From positions 1 to 10,167 of the forward strand of contig CAJGCX010000063.1 of the NCBI GenBank assembly GCA_904501895.1: a stretch of DNA of 10,167 bases, given 5' to 3'. The notes under the pieces were generated by a model. The model saw only the letters and a program-made list of their open reading frames with translations. It was not told the DNA's origin and made no database searches. This document shows positions 1 through 6,195 of this stretch, one piece after another; the first letter of the stretch is position 1; each line of letters begins with the position of its first letter. Source of the stretch: Clostridiaceae bacterium (GTDB lineage Bacteria > Bacillota > Clostridia > Oscillospirales > Acutalibacteraceae). Both the position numbers and the translations under genes were made by a program.

Positions 1-71
1 AAGTCGGCTGAGATTGAGGTTAATCCACCTCTGACCATTGAACCTGATACGGATAATGCCGGCGTAGGAAA
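1..71 (+). promoter_or_regulatory. TPP (thiamine pyrophosphate) riboswitch aptamer, 5' end cut by window edge
   Basis: The conserved THI-box blocks are visible in order: CTGAGA at 8-13, a variable hairpin GAGGT/ACCTC at 16-20 and 27-31, the TTGAACCTGAT block at 38-48, then GGATAATGCC at 51-60 and GGCGTAGGAA at 61-70. The last two form the pyrophosphate-sensing arm and the 3' strand of the closing stem. The 5' strand of the closing stem lies before base 1, so the aptamer is partial. It sits directly before a terminator hairpin and thiT, so it should switch transcription off when TPP is plentiful. The identification is firm because block order, spacing and downstream gene all agree. Confidence 0.95.
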
Positions 72-76
72 TTTTC

Positions 77-112
77 ATTCAGCCTTGCGGTATTCCTTGG
101 CTGAATTTTTTT
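77..112 (+). terminator. Riboswitch-controlled intrinsic terminator in the thiT leader
   Basis: An 8-bp stem, ATTCAGCC at 77-84 and GGCTGAAT at 99-106, is followed by a run of T to 112. The 5' arm (TCAGCC, 79-84) is also complementary to GGCTGA at 6-11 inside the aptamer, so the two pairings exclude each other. This is what a terminator/antiterminator switch needs. The thiT ribosome binding site (GGAGG, 117-121) lies just after the T-run, so control is probably by premature termination rather than by hiding the ribosome site. Confidence 0.85.
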
Positions 113-130
113 ATTTGGAGGTAAAAGAGA

Positions 131-790
131 ATGAAAAAGAAAAATCTATATTGGTTGGTGGAAAGTGCTGTTATGTTGGCACTTGCAATTGTGTTGGAAG
201 TGGTTTCAAAATCTGTTGTTCCTAAATTGCCATTCGGTGGACAGATTACCATTATCAGTATGTTGCCGATTGTTCTTGTTGGTTGGAAATACGGAATTGG
301 TAAAGGCTTGATTACAGGTTTTGTCTATTCGTTAGTTGAGATGGTTATAGGTGTAGCAGATGGTACTATTACTGCTGCGTTTTTACCACCTGAACAAGAT
401 GGACTTGGAATCGATAAAGCTATATTGATGTTATTCTTAGACTATATTTTAGCTTATACTGTAATTGGTTTAGGTTCTATGTATAAAAAAGCCATTAAGA
501 ATGATAGTGTGTCGTTATCCTTAGGTGCGTTTACTACATTATCATTCCGTTATGTTTCTCACATTTTATCAGGATATATTCTTTATGGTGCGTGGGCAGA
601 ATGGTTCTTTACACAGGAAGGCTTCTATTCATGGGGACAAACTATAATGAATACATATACAGGTAATGCTCTTTCACTTGTGTATTCAATAATTTATAAC
701 GGATTTTATATGATTCCTGAAATAATAATTACAACAGTTGTTGCAGTAATCATCGGTAAAATCCCACAGATTGTTAAAGTTAAATCATGA
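131..790 (+). CDS. thiT: ThiT, thiamine-binding S component of an ECF-type vitamin transporter
   Basis: A 219-residue, highly hydrophobic protein with about six membrane segments. In the ThiT/YuaJ family it binds thiamine at the outer membrane face and delivers it to a shared EcfA-A'-T energizing module, which is not in this window (group II arrangement). Family landmarks are PFGGQITIISMLPI (34-47), RYVSHILSG (140-148) and YNGFYMIPE (189-197); His144, Tyr189 and Asn190 fall where the family has thiamine-contacting residues. The ATG at 131 is chosen because GGAGG lies 9 bases upstream. The TPP riboswitch before it independently supports thiamine as substrate. It is slightly longer than the roughly 180-200 residues usual for the family, the extra length being around 80-95 and 158-170. 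Two unknown genes follow without a visible terminator. Confidence 0.95.
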   Translation: MKKKNLYWLVESAVMLALAIVLEVVSKSVVPKLPFGGQITIISMLPIVLVGWKYGIGKGLITGFVYSLVEMVIGVADGTITAAFLPPEQDGLGIDKAILMLFLDYILAYTVIGLGSMYKKAIKNDSVSLSLGAFTTLSFRYVSHILSGYILYGAWAEWFFTQEGFYSWGQTIMNTYTGNALSLVYSIIYNGFYMIPEIIITTVVAVIIGKIPQIVKVKS

Positions 791-829
791 TATTTGTCAA
801 AAAAATTATATTGAAATGAGGAAATAAAT

Positions 830-1636
830 ATGAAAAACATAAAATCATTTGCCTGCATTTGTTTATCTATTGTTCTTTTATTTGTTATAAATTTCCCGTG
901 TTTTGCAATACAGTCAGATTATGATTATTTAATAAATTGTGGCTTTGATGAAGATTATTTAGATTCTTTATCTAGCGATTTGCGGTATCATATGAGAAAA
1001 TTAATAGATAATAATGTTGTTACTTCGATTGATTATAAAAAAAGTTCATTTGATTTAGATAAAGATGATAACGATACAACACGTGCTGCTCTGAAAGAAG
1101 ATGATTTCATAATGGATATTGTTTGTTCAAATATCTGCAGTAGTGGTAGCAACGTAGTTAATGGTGTGTTGGTCGGAATTAGCTGGGAATGGTTAGATAG
1201 TGAACCTGTAATTCGACAGACTGACTCAATTACCGTCAATTGGGATTCAACATTATTTGATTTTGTATCGGACTCTTTTTTATCACAAGATATGTATAGA
1301 TTCACATATTCACCACAAGAATGGATTGTTGGAGAAGAATATACTAGAGCATCCGAATCTATGCAAGGAAGTATAGGGTACTATACTTCTTTATTTGGCG
1401 ATACACCTACTCATTCAGTTTCTAACAAGGGTGCAACTATTTTTATTCTTCAACCAAGAAGTAAAATAGTAGTTGGTAAGGATTATAATACTAGTATAAA
1501 TGTAAATTATGTTCATAATGCTAATTTGTTGATTCCTTCATTTGGCTTTGATACATCAGGCTTGACGGTTGGTGTCGATACACTCTTGTTTTCAGAACAG
1601 GCTTCCGATACATATAATTATAAATATTCAAAATGA
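830..1636 (+). CDS. Secreted protein of unknown function
   Basis: I do not recognise this 268-residue protein. It starts with a clear Sec signal peptide: Lys2 and Lys5, a hydrophobic core at about 7-22, and a likely signal peptidase I site after Ala26 (CFA|IQ). There is no lipobox, LPxTG or second membrane segment, so it should be released or loosely wall-associated. The first mature part (28-63) is acidic and probably helical. Residues 95-268 alternate polar and hydrophobic positions and look beta-rich, with Trp119, Trp121, Trp138 and Trp165. Mature cysteines are Cys37, Cys99 and Cys103. ATGAGGAA ends 8 bases before the ATG at 830. The gene begins 40 bases after thiT with no terminator or convincing promoter between, and 11 bases before the next gene. 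Its codons favour TTA, ATA and AAT over the CTT/GGT-rich usage of the phosphoglucomutase and the symporter, which may indicate transfer or low expression. Confidence 0.8.
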   Translation: MKNIKSFACICLSIVLLFVINFPCFAIQSDYDYLINCGFDEDYLDSLSSDLRYHMRKLIDNNVVTSIDYKKSSFDLDKDDNDTTRAALKEDDFIMDIVCSNICSSGSNVVNGVLVGISWEWLDSEPVIRQTDSITVNWDSTLFDFVSDSFLSQDMYRFTYSPQEWIVGEEYTRASESMQGSIGYYTSLFGDTPTHSVSNKGATIFILQPRSKIVVGKDYNTSINVNYVHNANLLIPSFGFDTSGLTVGVDTLLFSEQASDTYNYKYSK

Positions 1637-1647
1637 GGTGAGTTATA

Positions 1648-1812
1648 ATGACGAAAAAAGTGATTCAAGCATTATTGGGAATTGCATTAATTTTAATAGG
1701 TATCCAATTAACCATTATTAATGTTGCGTATATTTCGTTTGCTTTTTCACTTGTTGGTCTTGTAATTTGTGTTTATTCGTTTATTGGTGTTTTACCTGAT
1801 AAGGAAGATTAA
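1648..1812 (+). CDS. Small two-helix membrane protein, unknown function (54 aa)
   Basis: A 54-residue reading frame starting MTKKVIQALLG. Two hydrophobic stretches at about 6-25 and 28-48 are separated by a short polar turn, and the tail PDKED is charged. With N-terminal Lys3 and Lys4 it should be a hairpin membrane protein. The ribosome site GAGGTG (1635-1640) overlaps the stop codon of the secreted-protein gene, and the ATG lies 7 bases further on. This tight coupling argues that the frame is translated together with its upstream neighbour. A strong hairpin follows 41 bases later. I recognise no family; a helper for the secreted protein is possible but only inferred from position. Confidence 0.7.
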   Translation: MTKKVIQALLGIALILIGIQLTIINVAYISFAFSLVGLVICVYSFIGVLPDKED

Positions 1813-1853
1813 TTTCTGGCTTCAATATAGTTTATGAATAAACGCATAAGTTT

Positions 1854-1906
1854 GAACCTCCTCAATTTGTTCGAGCAGTGCAATTGGGGAGGTTCATTAT
1901 TATTTG
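1854..1906 (+). terminator. Strong hairpin terminator between convergent units
   Basis: GAACCTCC (1854-1861) pairs with GGAGGTTC (1888-1895). The stem continues inward through TCAATT against AATTGG to about 14 bp, leaving a loop of roughly 14 bases. An ATTATTATTT tail follows on the + strand. It lies between the end of the thiT-side unit and the end of comM on the other strand, so it may serve both directions. The minus-strand tail is poor in U, so termination of comM here is less certain. Confidence 0.75.
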
Positions 1907-1918
1907 TGCATTTTTTAC

Positions 1919-3451
1919 TTATTCAAAATTTCTGTCAAAACTTCTGTATTGAATCGCTTCTGTGATATGTTTTGTATCAATGATTTCAGCGTGGTCAAGG
2001 TCAGCAATTGTTCTTGCAATTCTCAAAACCTTGTCATATGCTCTTGCCGAAAGTGAAAGTCTTTCAAACGCTGTTTTAAGTATAAGTAAAGCATTATCTG
2101 TCAACTTACAGAATTTTCTTGTTGCAGATGCATCCATTTTAGCGTTACAGGTGATTTTTGTACCCTCAAAACGCTTGTGCTGAATTGCTCTTGCCTTTTC
2201 AACACGCTTTTTAATTTCAGCAGAGGATTCAGCCCTACTTGTGCCTGAAAGGTTTTCAAAGTCAACAGGTGGAACATCAATATGGATGTCAAGTCTGTCA
2301 ATAAGAGGACCACTGACTCTGTTTAAATATCTCTGTGCAGCACCGTTTGAGCAGGTACATGGTCTTGTAGGATGTCCGTAATAACCACAAGGACAAGGAT
2401 TCATAGCGCAAATCATCATAACTGAACAAGGATATTGAAATTTTGCAGCAGCACGTGAAATACTGATAACACCATCTTCTATAGGTTGTCGTAAAACCTC
2501 AAGTGTGTTTCTTGTGAATTCAGGTAATTCATCAAGGAAAAGTACGCCATTATGTGCCAAAGACACTTCACCTGGTCTTGGAATTGCTCCGCCACCTGAA
2601 AGTCCGGCAGGGGAAACTGTGTGATGAGGTGAACGGAATGGCCTTGAACGTATAAGGGAAATTCCACTCGGTAATGCTCCTGCAATTGAGTAAATATTTG
2701 TAGTTTCGATTGATTCGTCAAATGTCATATCAGGTAGAATTGATGGCATTCGTTTTGCAAGCATACTTTTACCTGAACCCGGAGGTCCAACCATAAGTAC
2801 ATTATGACCACCTGCAGCAGCAACTTCCAATGCTCTTTTGACCTCCTCCTGACCTCGTACTTCTGAAAAGTCAGGAATATCAATAGGATTATAGTATTCT
2901 GTATAAATCTCACTTGAAACAGGAGTCATCTGTTCAATGCCTGTAAAATGCTTAAGAAGCTGAAAAACGTTTTTAACGGGATATACATCAATTCCCTTAA
3001 CAACAGCACCTTCACTTGCATTTTCATAAGGAATAAAAATCTGCTTAATTCCGTTTTTCTTTGCACAAAGCACCATTGGTAAAACACCGTTGACTTTTCT
3101 CAATTCTCCGTCAAGGGCTAATTCACCTACAAACGCCATTTCATTTGTAATACCCTTTAATTGCTCGTTAGCACAGAGTAATGCGATAAATATTGGCAGG
3201 TCATAAAGTGGACCTTCTTTTTTTATGTCAGCAGGGGCAAGGTTGACTGTAATACGACTTGGAGGATATTGAAGATTTGTGTTTTTGATTGCTGAACGGA
3301 CTCTTTCACGACTTTCTGATACAGCAGTATCAGGAAGTCCGACAATGTCAAAGCGAGGCATTCCACCTGAAATATCAGCCTCAACAATTACCTTGTATGC
3401 CTCCATACCAAAGAGACCAAGACTTATAATTTTTGCAAACAAATCAATCAC
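1919..3451 (-). CDS. comM: ComM/YifB family Mg-chelatase-like AAA+ ATPase
   Basis: A 510-residue protein, the usual length for the family. Residues 4-170 form the Lon-S5-like N-terminal domain. The AAA+ core follows with Walker A GPPGSGKS (222-229), Walker B VLFLDE (303-308), a cysteine cluster (Cys348, 353, 355, 365, 367) that is a family trait, and GPLIDRLD (381-388). The C-terminal Mg-chelatase helical domain carries LSARAYDKVLRIARTIADL (467-485). In Gram-negative bacteria ComM is a hexameric helicase that extends branch migration during recombination of imported DNA; the role in Firmicutes is less clear. The longest start is a GTG at 3451, but AGGA ends only one base before it. TTG at 3442 sits 10 bases after AGGA, and the protein from there (MFAKIIS) matches how relatives begin, so the true start may be 3442 (507 residues). 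It is the only minus-strand gene here. Confidence 0.93.
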   Translation of the reverse strand: MIDLFAKIISLGLFGMEAYKVIVEADISGGMPRFDIVGLPDTAVSESRERVRSAIKNTNLQYPPSRITVNLAPADIKKEGPLYDLPIFIALLCANEQLKGITNEMAFVGELALDGELRKVNGVLPMVLCAKKNGIKQIFIPYENASEGAVVKGIDVYPVKNVFQLLKHFTGIEQMTPVSSEIYTEYYNPIDIPDFSEVRGQEEVKRALEVAAAGGHNVLMVGPPGSGKSMLAKRMPSILPDMTFDESIETTNIYSIAGALPSGISLIRSRPFRSPHHTVSPAGLSGGGAIPRPGEVSLAHNGVLFLDELPEFTRNTLEVLRQPIEDGVISISRAAAKFQYPCSVMMICAMNPCPCGYYGHPTRPCTCSNGAAQRYLNRVSGPLIDRLDIHIDVPPVDFENLSGTSRAESSAEIKKRVEKARAIQHKRFEGTKITCNAKMDASATRKFCKLTDNALLILKTAFERLSLSARAYDKVLRIARTIADLDHAEIIDTKHITEAIQYRSFDRNFE

Positions 3452-3480
3452 ATCCTAATTCTTTGCTAACAATTATAATA

Positions 3481-3510
3481 ATTATACAATATTGTACATA
3501 CTATTTTCAA
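3481..3510 (-). promoter_or_regulatory. Predicted sigma-A promoter of comM
   Basis: On the minus strand a TTGAAA -35 box (3505-3510) and a perfect TATAAT -10 box (3481-3486) are separated by 18 bases. The -10 box is about 30 bases upstream of the comM start. A 12-base perfect palindrome TACAATATTGTA (3485-3496) overlaps the -10 edge and the spacer, where a repressor could act. This is called by eye only. Confidence 0.55.
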
Positions 3511-3528
3511 TATAAAAATAAAATCATA

Positions 3529-3557
3529 TTTACATTTGATTATTTTTGATATAAAAT
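3529..3557 (+). promoter_or_regulatory. Predicted sigma-A promoter of the phosphoglucomutase gene
   Basis: TTTACA (3529-3534) and TAAAAT (3552-3557) are 17 bases apart, which would start transcription near 3564 and give a leader of about 22 bases. The ribosome site GGAGG (3574-3578) is 7 bases before the ATG at 3586. The region is very AT-rich, so other -10 choices, such as TATAAA one or two bases away, are possible. Confidence 0.5.
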
Positions 3558-3585
3558 ATATACAGGAAACTTTGGAGGTAATACA

Positions 3586-5304
3586 ATGAACGATATAAAT
3601 AAGCTTTATGATTTGTGGCTTTCTTCTGCAACACTCGATAAGGATTTAATTCCTGAGCTTGAAAGTATAAAAGGTGATGAAGAGGCAATTCTTGACCATT
3701 TTTATAAAAATCTTGAATTCGGTACAGCAGGACTTCGTGGTGTAATCGGCGCAGGTACTAACAGAATGAATGTTTATACTGTTAATCAGGCTACTCAGGG
3801 ACTTGCTGATTATCTTAATGAAGAATTTGATGATCCATCTGTTGCTATTGCTTATGACTCAAGAATCAAGTCAAAGGAATTTGCTGAAAGTGCAGCAGGT
3901 GTTCTTGCTGCAAACGGAATCAAGACATATATCTATCCTGAGCTTGTTCCGACTCCTATGTTATCATTCGCAGTCAGAAGGCTTAATTGCTCTTCAGGTA
4001 TTATTATTACTGCAAGTCATAATCCTTCAAAATACAATGGCTTTAAGTGTTATGACCCAAATGGTTACCAGATGACAGATGAGGCTGCTGAAAAAACATA
4101 TAACTATATTCAGAATATTGATATGTTCACAGGTGTTAAATCAATGAGCTTTGACGATGCACTTGCTGAAGATATGGTTGATTTCATTGAGGATTGGCTT
4201 TATGACGAGTTTTACAATGAGGTTTTATCTTGTCGTGTAAATGCTGATAAAATTAAAAAGGCTGATTTAAAGGTTATTTATACACCACTCAACGGTGCAG
4301 GTAATAAGCCTGTACGTAAGGTGCTTAAAAAAGCAGGAATTAAGGATGTAACTGTTGTTAAAGAACAGGAAAAGCCTGATGGCAATTTCCCAACTTGCCC
4401 TTATCCTAATCCTGAAATCCGTCAGGCATTTGAATGCGCAATTGAAGCAGCAAAGGGTACTGACGTTGATTTACTTCTTGCAACTGACCCTGACTGCGAC
4501 CGTGTTGGTATTGCAGTCCGTGATGGTGAAGATTTTGTTCTTATGACAGGTAATGAGGTTGGTGCAATGCTTTGTGAATACCTTCTTTCTAACCTTAAGG
4601 AACAGAATAAATTACCTGAAAACCCTGTTGTAGTAAAATCTATTGTTACAACTCCTTTAATTGAAGCTATCTGTAATGCTTATGGTGCAGAGGTTGCTGA
4701 TTTGCTTACAGGCTTTAAGTATATCGGTGAGCTTATCACATCTCTTGAAAAAGAAGGTAAAGAAGACAATTTTGTTGTTGGTATGGAAGAGTCTTACGGT
4801 TATCTTCGTGGTATTCACGCAAGAGACAAGGATGCTGTTGTTGCTTCTCTTATGATAGCTGAAATGGCTGCTGTGTATAAGCTTCAGGGAATTTCACTCA
4901 AGCAGTTTATGGATAGCATTTATGAGAAATACGGTATGTATCTCAATACTGTACTTAACTTTGCATTTGAGGGTGCAAGTGGAATGCAGAAAATGGCTGA
5001 TATTATGAATTCTCTTCGCGAAAATGCTCCTGAAACATTTGCAGGTAAAAAGGTTATTAAAGTTGCAGATTACAAGACAAGCAAGAATATCAATATTGTA
5101 ACAGGTGAGGAGAGTACAATTAATCTTCCAAAATCAAATGTACTTTCATATTCTCTTGAGGACAACAGTAAGGTTATTGTTCGTCCAAGTGGTACTGAAC
5201 CAAAAATCAAGATTTATATTACTGCTTTTGCTGAAACACGTAAGGAATCAGAAGAAAAAACAGCATTGATGTCTGAAGATGCTAAAAAGCTTTTAGGAGA
5301 ATAA
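3586..5304 (+). CDS. pgcA: Alpha-phosphoglucomutase / phosphomannomutase (alpha-D-phosphohexomutase)
   Basis: A 572-residue cytosolic enzyme interconverting glucose 1-phosphate and glucose 6-phosphate (possibly also the mannose phosphates), feeding UDP-glucose, glycogen and cell-surface sugar synthesis. All four superfamily motifs are present: the phosphoserine loop TASHNP (142-147, Ser144 catalytic), the Mg loop DPDCDR (301-306), the sugar-recognition loop GMEESYG (399-405, Glu401, Glu402 and Ser403), and the phosphate-binding loop RPSGTEPK (533-540). The N-terminal GTAGLRG (46-52) is typical of the long PgcA-type mutases of about 575-580 residues. The ATG is supported by GGAGG 7 bases upstream. 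CTT/GGT-rich codons suggest good expression. It has its own promoter, is divergent from comM, and is followed one base after its stop by a 31-codon frame. Exact hexose specificity cannot be read from sequence alone. Confidence 0.95.
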   Translation: MNDINKLYDLWLSSATLDKDLIPELESIKGDEEAILDHFYKNLEFGTAGLRGVIGAGTNRMNVYTVNQATQGLADYLNEEFDDPSVAIAYDSRIKSKEFAESAAGVLAANGIKTYIYPELVPTPMLSFAVRRLNCSSGIIITASHNPSKYNGFKCYDPNGYQMTDEAAEKTYNYIQNIDMFTGVKSMSFDDALAEDMVDFIEDWLYDEFYNEVLSCRVNADKIKKADLKVIYTPLNGAGNKPVRKVLKKAGIKDVTVVKEQEKPDGNFPTCPYPNPEIRQAFECAIEAAKGTDVDLLLATDPDCDRVGIAVRDGEDFVLMTGNEVGAMLCEYLLSNLKEQNKLPENPVVVKSIVTTPLIEAICNAYGAEVADLLTGFKYIGELITSLEKEGKEDNFVVGMEESYGYLRGIHARDKDAVVASLMIAEMAAVYKLQGISLKQFMDSIYEKYGMYLNTVLNFAFEGASGMQKMADIMNSLRENAPETFAGKKVIKVADYKTSKNINIVTGEESTINLPKSNVLSYSLEDNSKVIVRPSGTEPKIKIYITAFAETRKESEEKTALMSEDAKKLLGE

Positions 5305-5305
5305 T

Positions 5306-5401
5306 ATGAACAGAGAAAAATTTGTTAAGTTTGTTGCACTCTTTTTAGCAGCAATTATGATTTTAAGTACAGGCACAGCTCTTTTACAAATATTTATGTA
5401 G
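5306..5401 (+). CDS. Tiny single-pass membrane peptide (31 aa), Prli42/DUF4044-like in shape
   Basis: A 31-codon frame beginning MNREKFVKFVALF and ending LLQIFM. It has a basic N-terminus (Arg3, Lys5, Lys8) and one hydrophobic helix at about 9-30. The ribosome site AGGAGA (5295-5300) lies inside the last codons of the mutase gene, 5 bases before the ATG, and the frame opens one base after the mutase stop. A terminator follows within 7 bases of its stop, so the gene ends exactly where the transcript should. Size and plan recall the roughly 31-residue Prli42 stressosome anchor and related small Firmicute membrane peptides, but this is resemblance in shape, not a demonstrated family match. Confidence 0.65.
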   Translation: MNREKFVKFVALFLAAIMILSTGTALLQIFM

Positions 5402-5407
5402 TTTTTT

Positions 5408-5440
5408 TGCCACGGATTTTCCGTGGCATTTTCTCTTTTA
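5408..5440 (+). terminator. Intrinsic terminator after the mutase unit
   Basis: TGCCACGG (5408-5415) and CCGTGGCA (5421-5428) form a perfect 8-bp GC-rich stem with a five-base loop, followed by TTTTCTCTTTT. It lies between the 31-codon gene and the promoter of the sigma factor, and closes the mutase transcript. Confidence 0.9.
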
Positions 5441-5470
5441 CACTTTGTACATTTTATACATAAATTTTAG

Positions 5471-5498
5471 TTGACTTTTATGTTTTTTGTGATATAAT
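5471..5498 (+). promoter_or_regulatory. Near-consensus promoter of the sigma-factor unit, with a palindrome at the start site
   Basis: TTGACT (5471-5476) and a perfect TATAAT (5493-5498) are 16 bases apart. Transcription should start near 5505, inside the perfect 12-base palindrome ATCTAATTAGAT (5502-5513), a position suited to an operator. The leader before the ATG at 5538 would be about 33 bases, with GAGG (5530-5533) as ribosome site only 4 bases from the start codon. Confidence 0.65.
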
Positions 5499-5537
5499 AA
5501 TATCTAATTAGATTTGTGTATGTGTCTTTGAGGTATT

Positions 5538-6110
5538 ATGGATAAAAATTCTTGCAATAATGTTTATAGTGAAAAACAGCTTGTTTCATGCGCTAAGGCA
5601 GGAGATAGCAAAGCATTATCATTGTTGATTGAGCAATATTCCTCAATAATTCTTAAAAAGGCAAAATCCTTTACTAATATTTGTGGTATTGATTCTGAGG
5701 ATTTATATCAGGAAGGTATGATTGGCTTCGTTTCTGCTGTGTATTCTTATGACGAGGCTTATAATACTAAATTCAGCACATATGCATCGGTTGTATTTAC
5801 TCGAAAAATGCTTTCTGCACTAAGGCTTGTGAGCAATGACGCTGAAAATTTTTCAGATTCAATATTATCTTCTGAGGATGAGGTTTCATCACTTAATCCG
5901 TCAGTTGAGGAAACACTTCTTTATAGTGAGGAATTATCTGAAATTATTGAATTTTCAAAAACTAATTTTTCTAAAATGGAAAAAAAGGTTTTTAAGCTTA
6001 TGTTATTCGGTGCTTCTAATCAGGAGATTTCATCAATTCTTGATACAGAGCCTAAATCAGTTGAAAACGCAATTCACAGAATAAGAAAAAAACTTCGTTC
6101 AAGAAGTTAA
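5538..6110 (+). CDS. SigH-like sigma-70 family RNA polymerase sigma factor
   Basis: A 190-residue protein with the two-domain plan of small sigma factors. Residues 15-98 hold region 2, including DLYQEGMIGF (55-64) and KFSTYASVVFTRKMLSALR (78-96), for core binding and -10 recognition. Residues 144-187 hold region 4 with the helix-turn-helix NQEISSILDTEPKSVENAIHR (161-181), for -35 recognition. AGDSKALSLLIEQY (21-34) and the region 4 wording resemble SigH (Spo0H) of Bacillus more than ECF sigma factors. It is shorter than the 218 residues of B. subtilis SigH, mainly in the N-terminus and the 2-4 linker. The usual sigH neighbours (rlmB, secE, nusG) are absent, so it could be the transition-phase factor moved elsewhere or a paralogue. 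No anti-sigma gene is adjacent. A zinc-ribbon gene follows after 85 bases without a terminator. Confidence 0.88.
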   Translation: MDKNSCNNVYSEKQLVSCAKAGDSKALSLLIEQYSSIILKKAKSFTNICGIDSEDLYQEGMIGFVSAVYSYDEAYNTKFSTYASVVFTRKMLSALRLVSNDAENFSDSILSSEDEVSSLNPSVEETLLYSEELSEIIEFSKTNFSKMEKKVFKLMLFGASNQEISSILDTEPKSVENAIHRIRKKLRSRS

Positions 6111-6195
6111 TATAATATGCCCTTCAAAGATGAACATTTTTAATGTAACGGTGCAATTCCGTGTGGGGTAAATAAAAATCAGTGAGGTTATCAAA

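Noticed and set aside
1033..1305. A 90-codon minus-strand frame opposite the secreted-protein gene as a possible antisense gene.
   Set aside because: The + strand frame has a signal peptide, a ribosome site and coupled neighbours; the antisense frame has none of these.
6091..6108. Hairpin AACTTC/GAAGTT at the end of the sigma-factor gene as a possible terminator.
   Set aside because: The stem is short and AT-rich and is not followed by a T-run; it overlaps the last codons and stop.
6111..6116. TATAAT immediately after the sigma-factor stop as a promoter for the zinc-ribbon gene.
   Set aside because: No -35-like hexamer is found 15-19 bases upstream (the region is A-rich), so it is likely a chance match in AT-rich DNA.
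6140..6175. A leader element with ACGG/CCGT hairpin (AACGGTGCAATTCCGTG) before the zinc-ribbon gene, faintly like part of a cobalamin-type riboswitch.
   Set aside because: Only a 4-bp stem and one short similar string are present. The 85-base gap lacks the other conserved blocks and any terminator, so no riboswitch can be supported.
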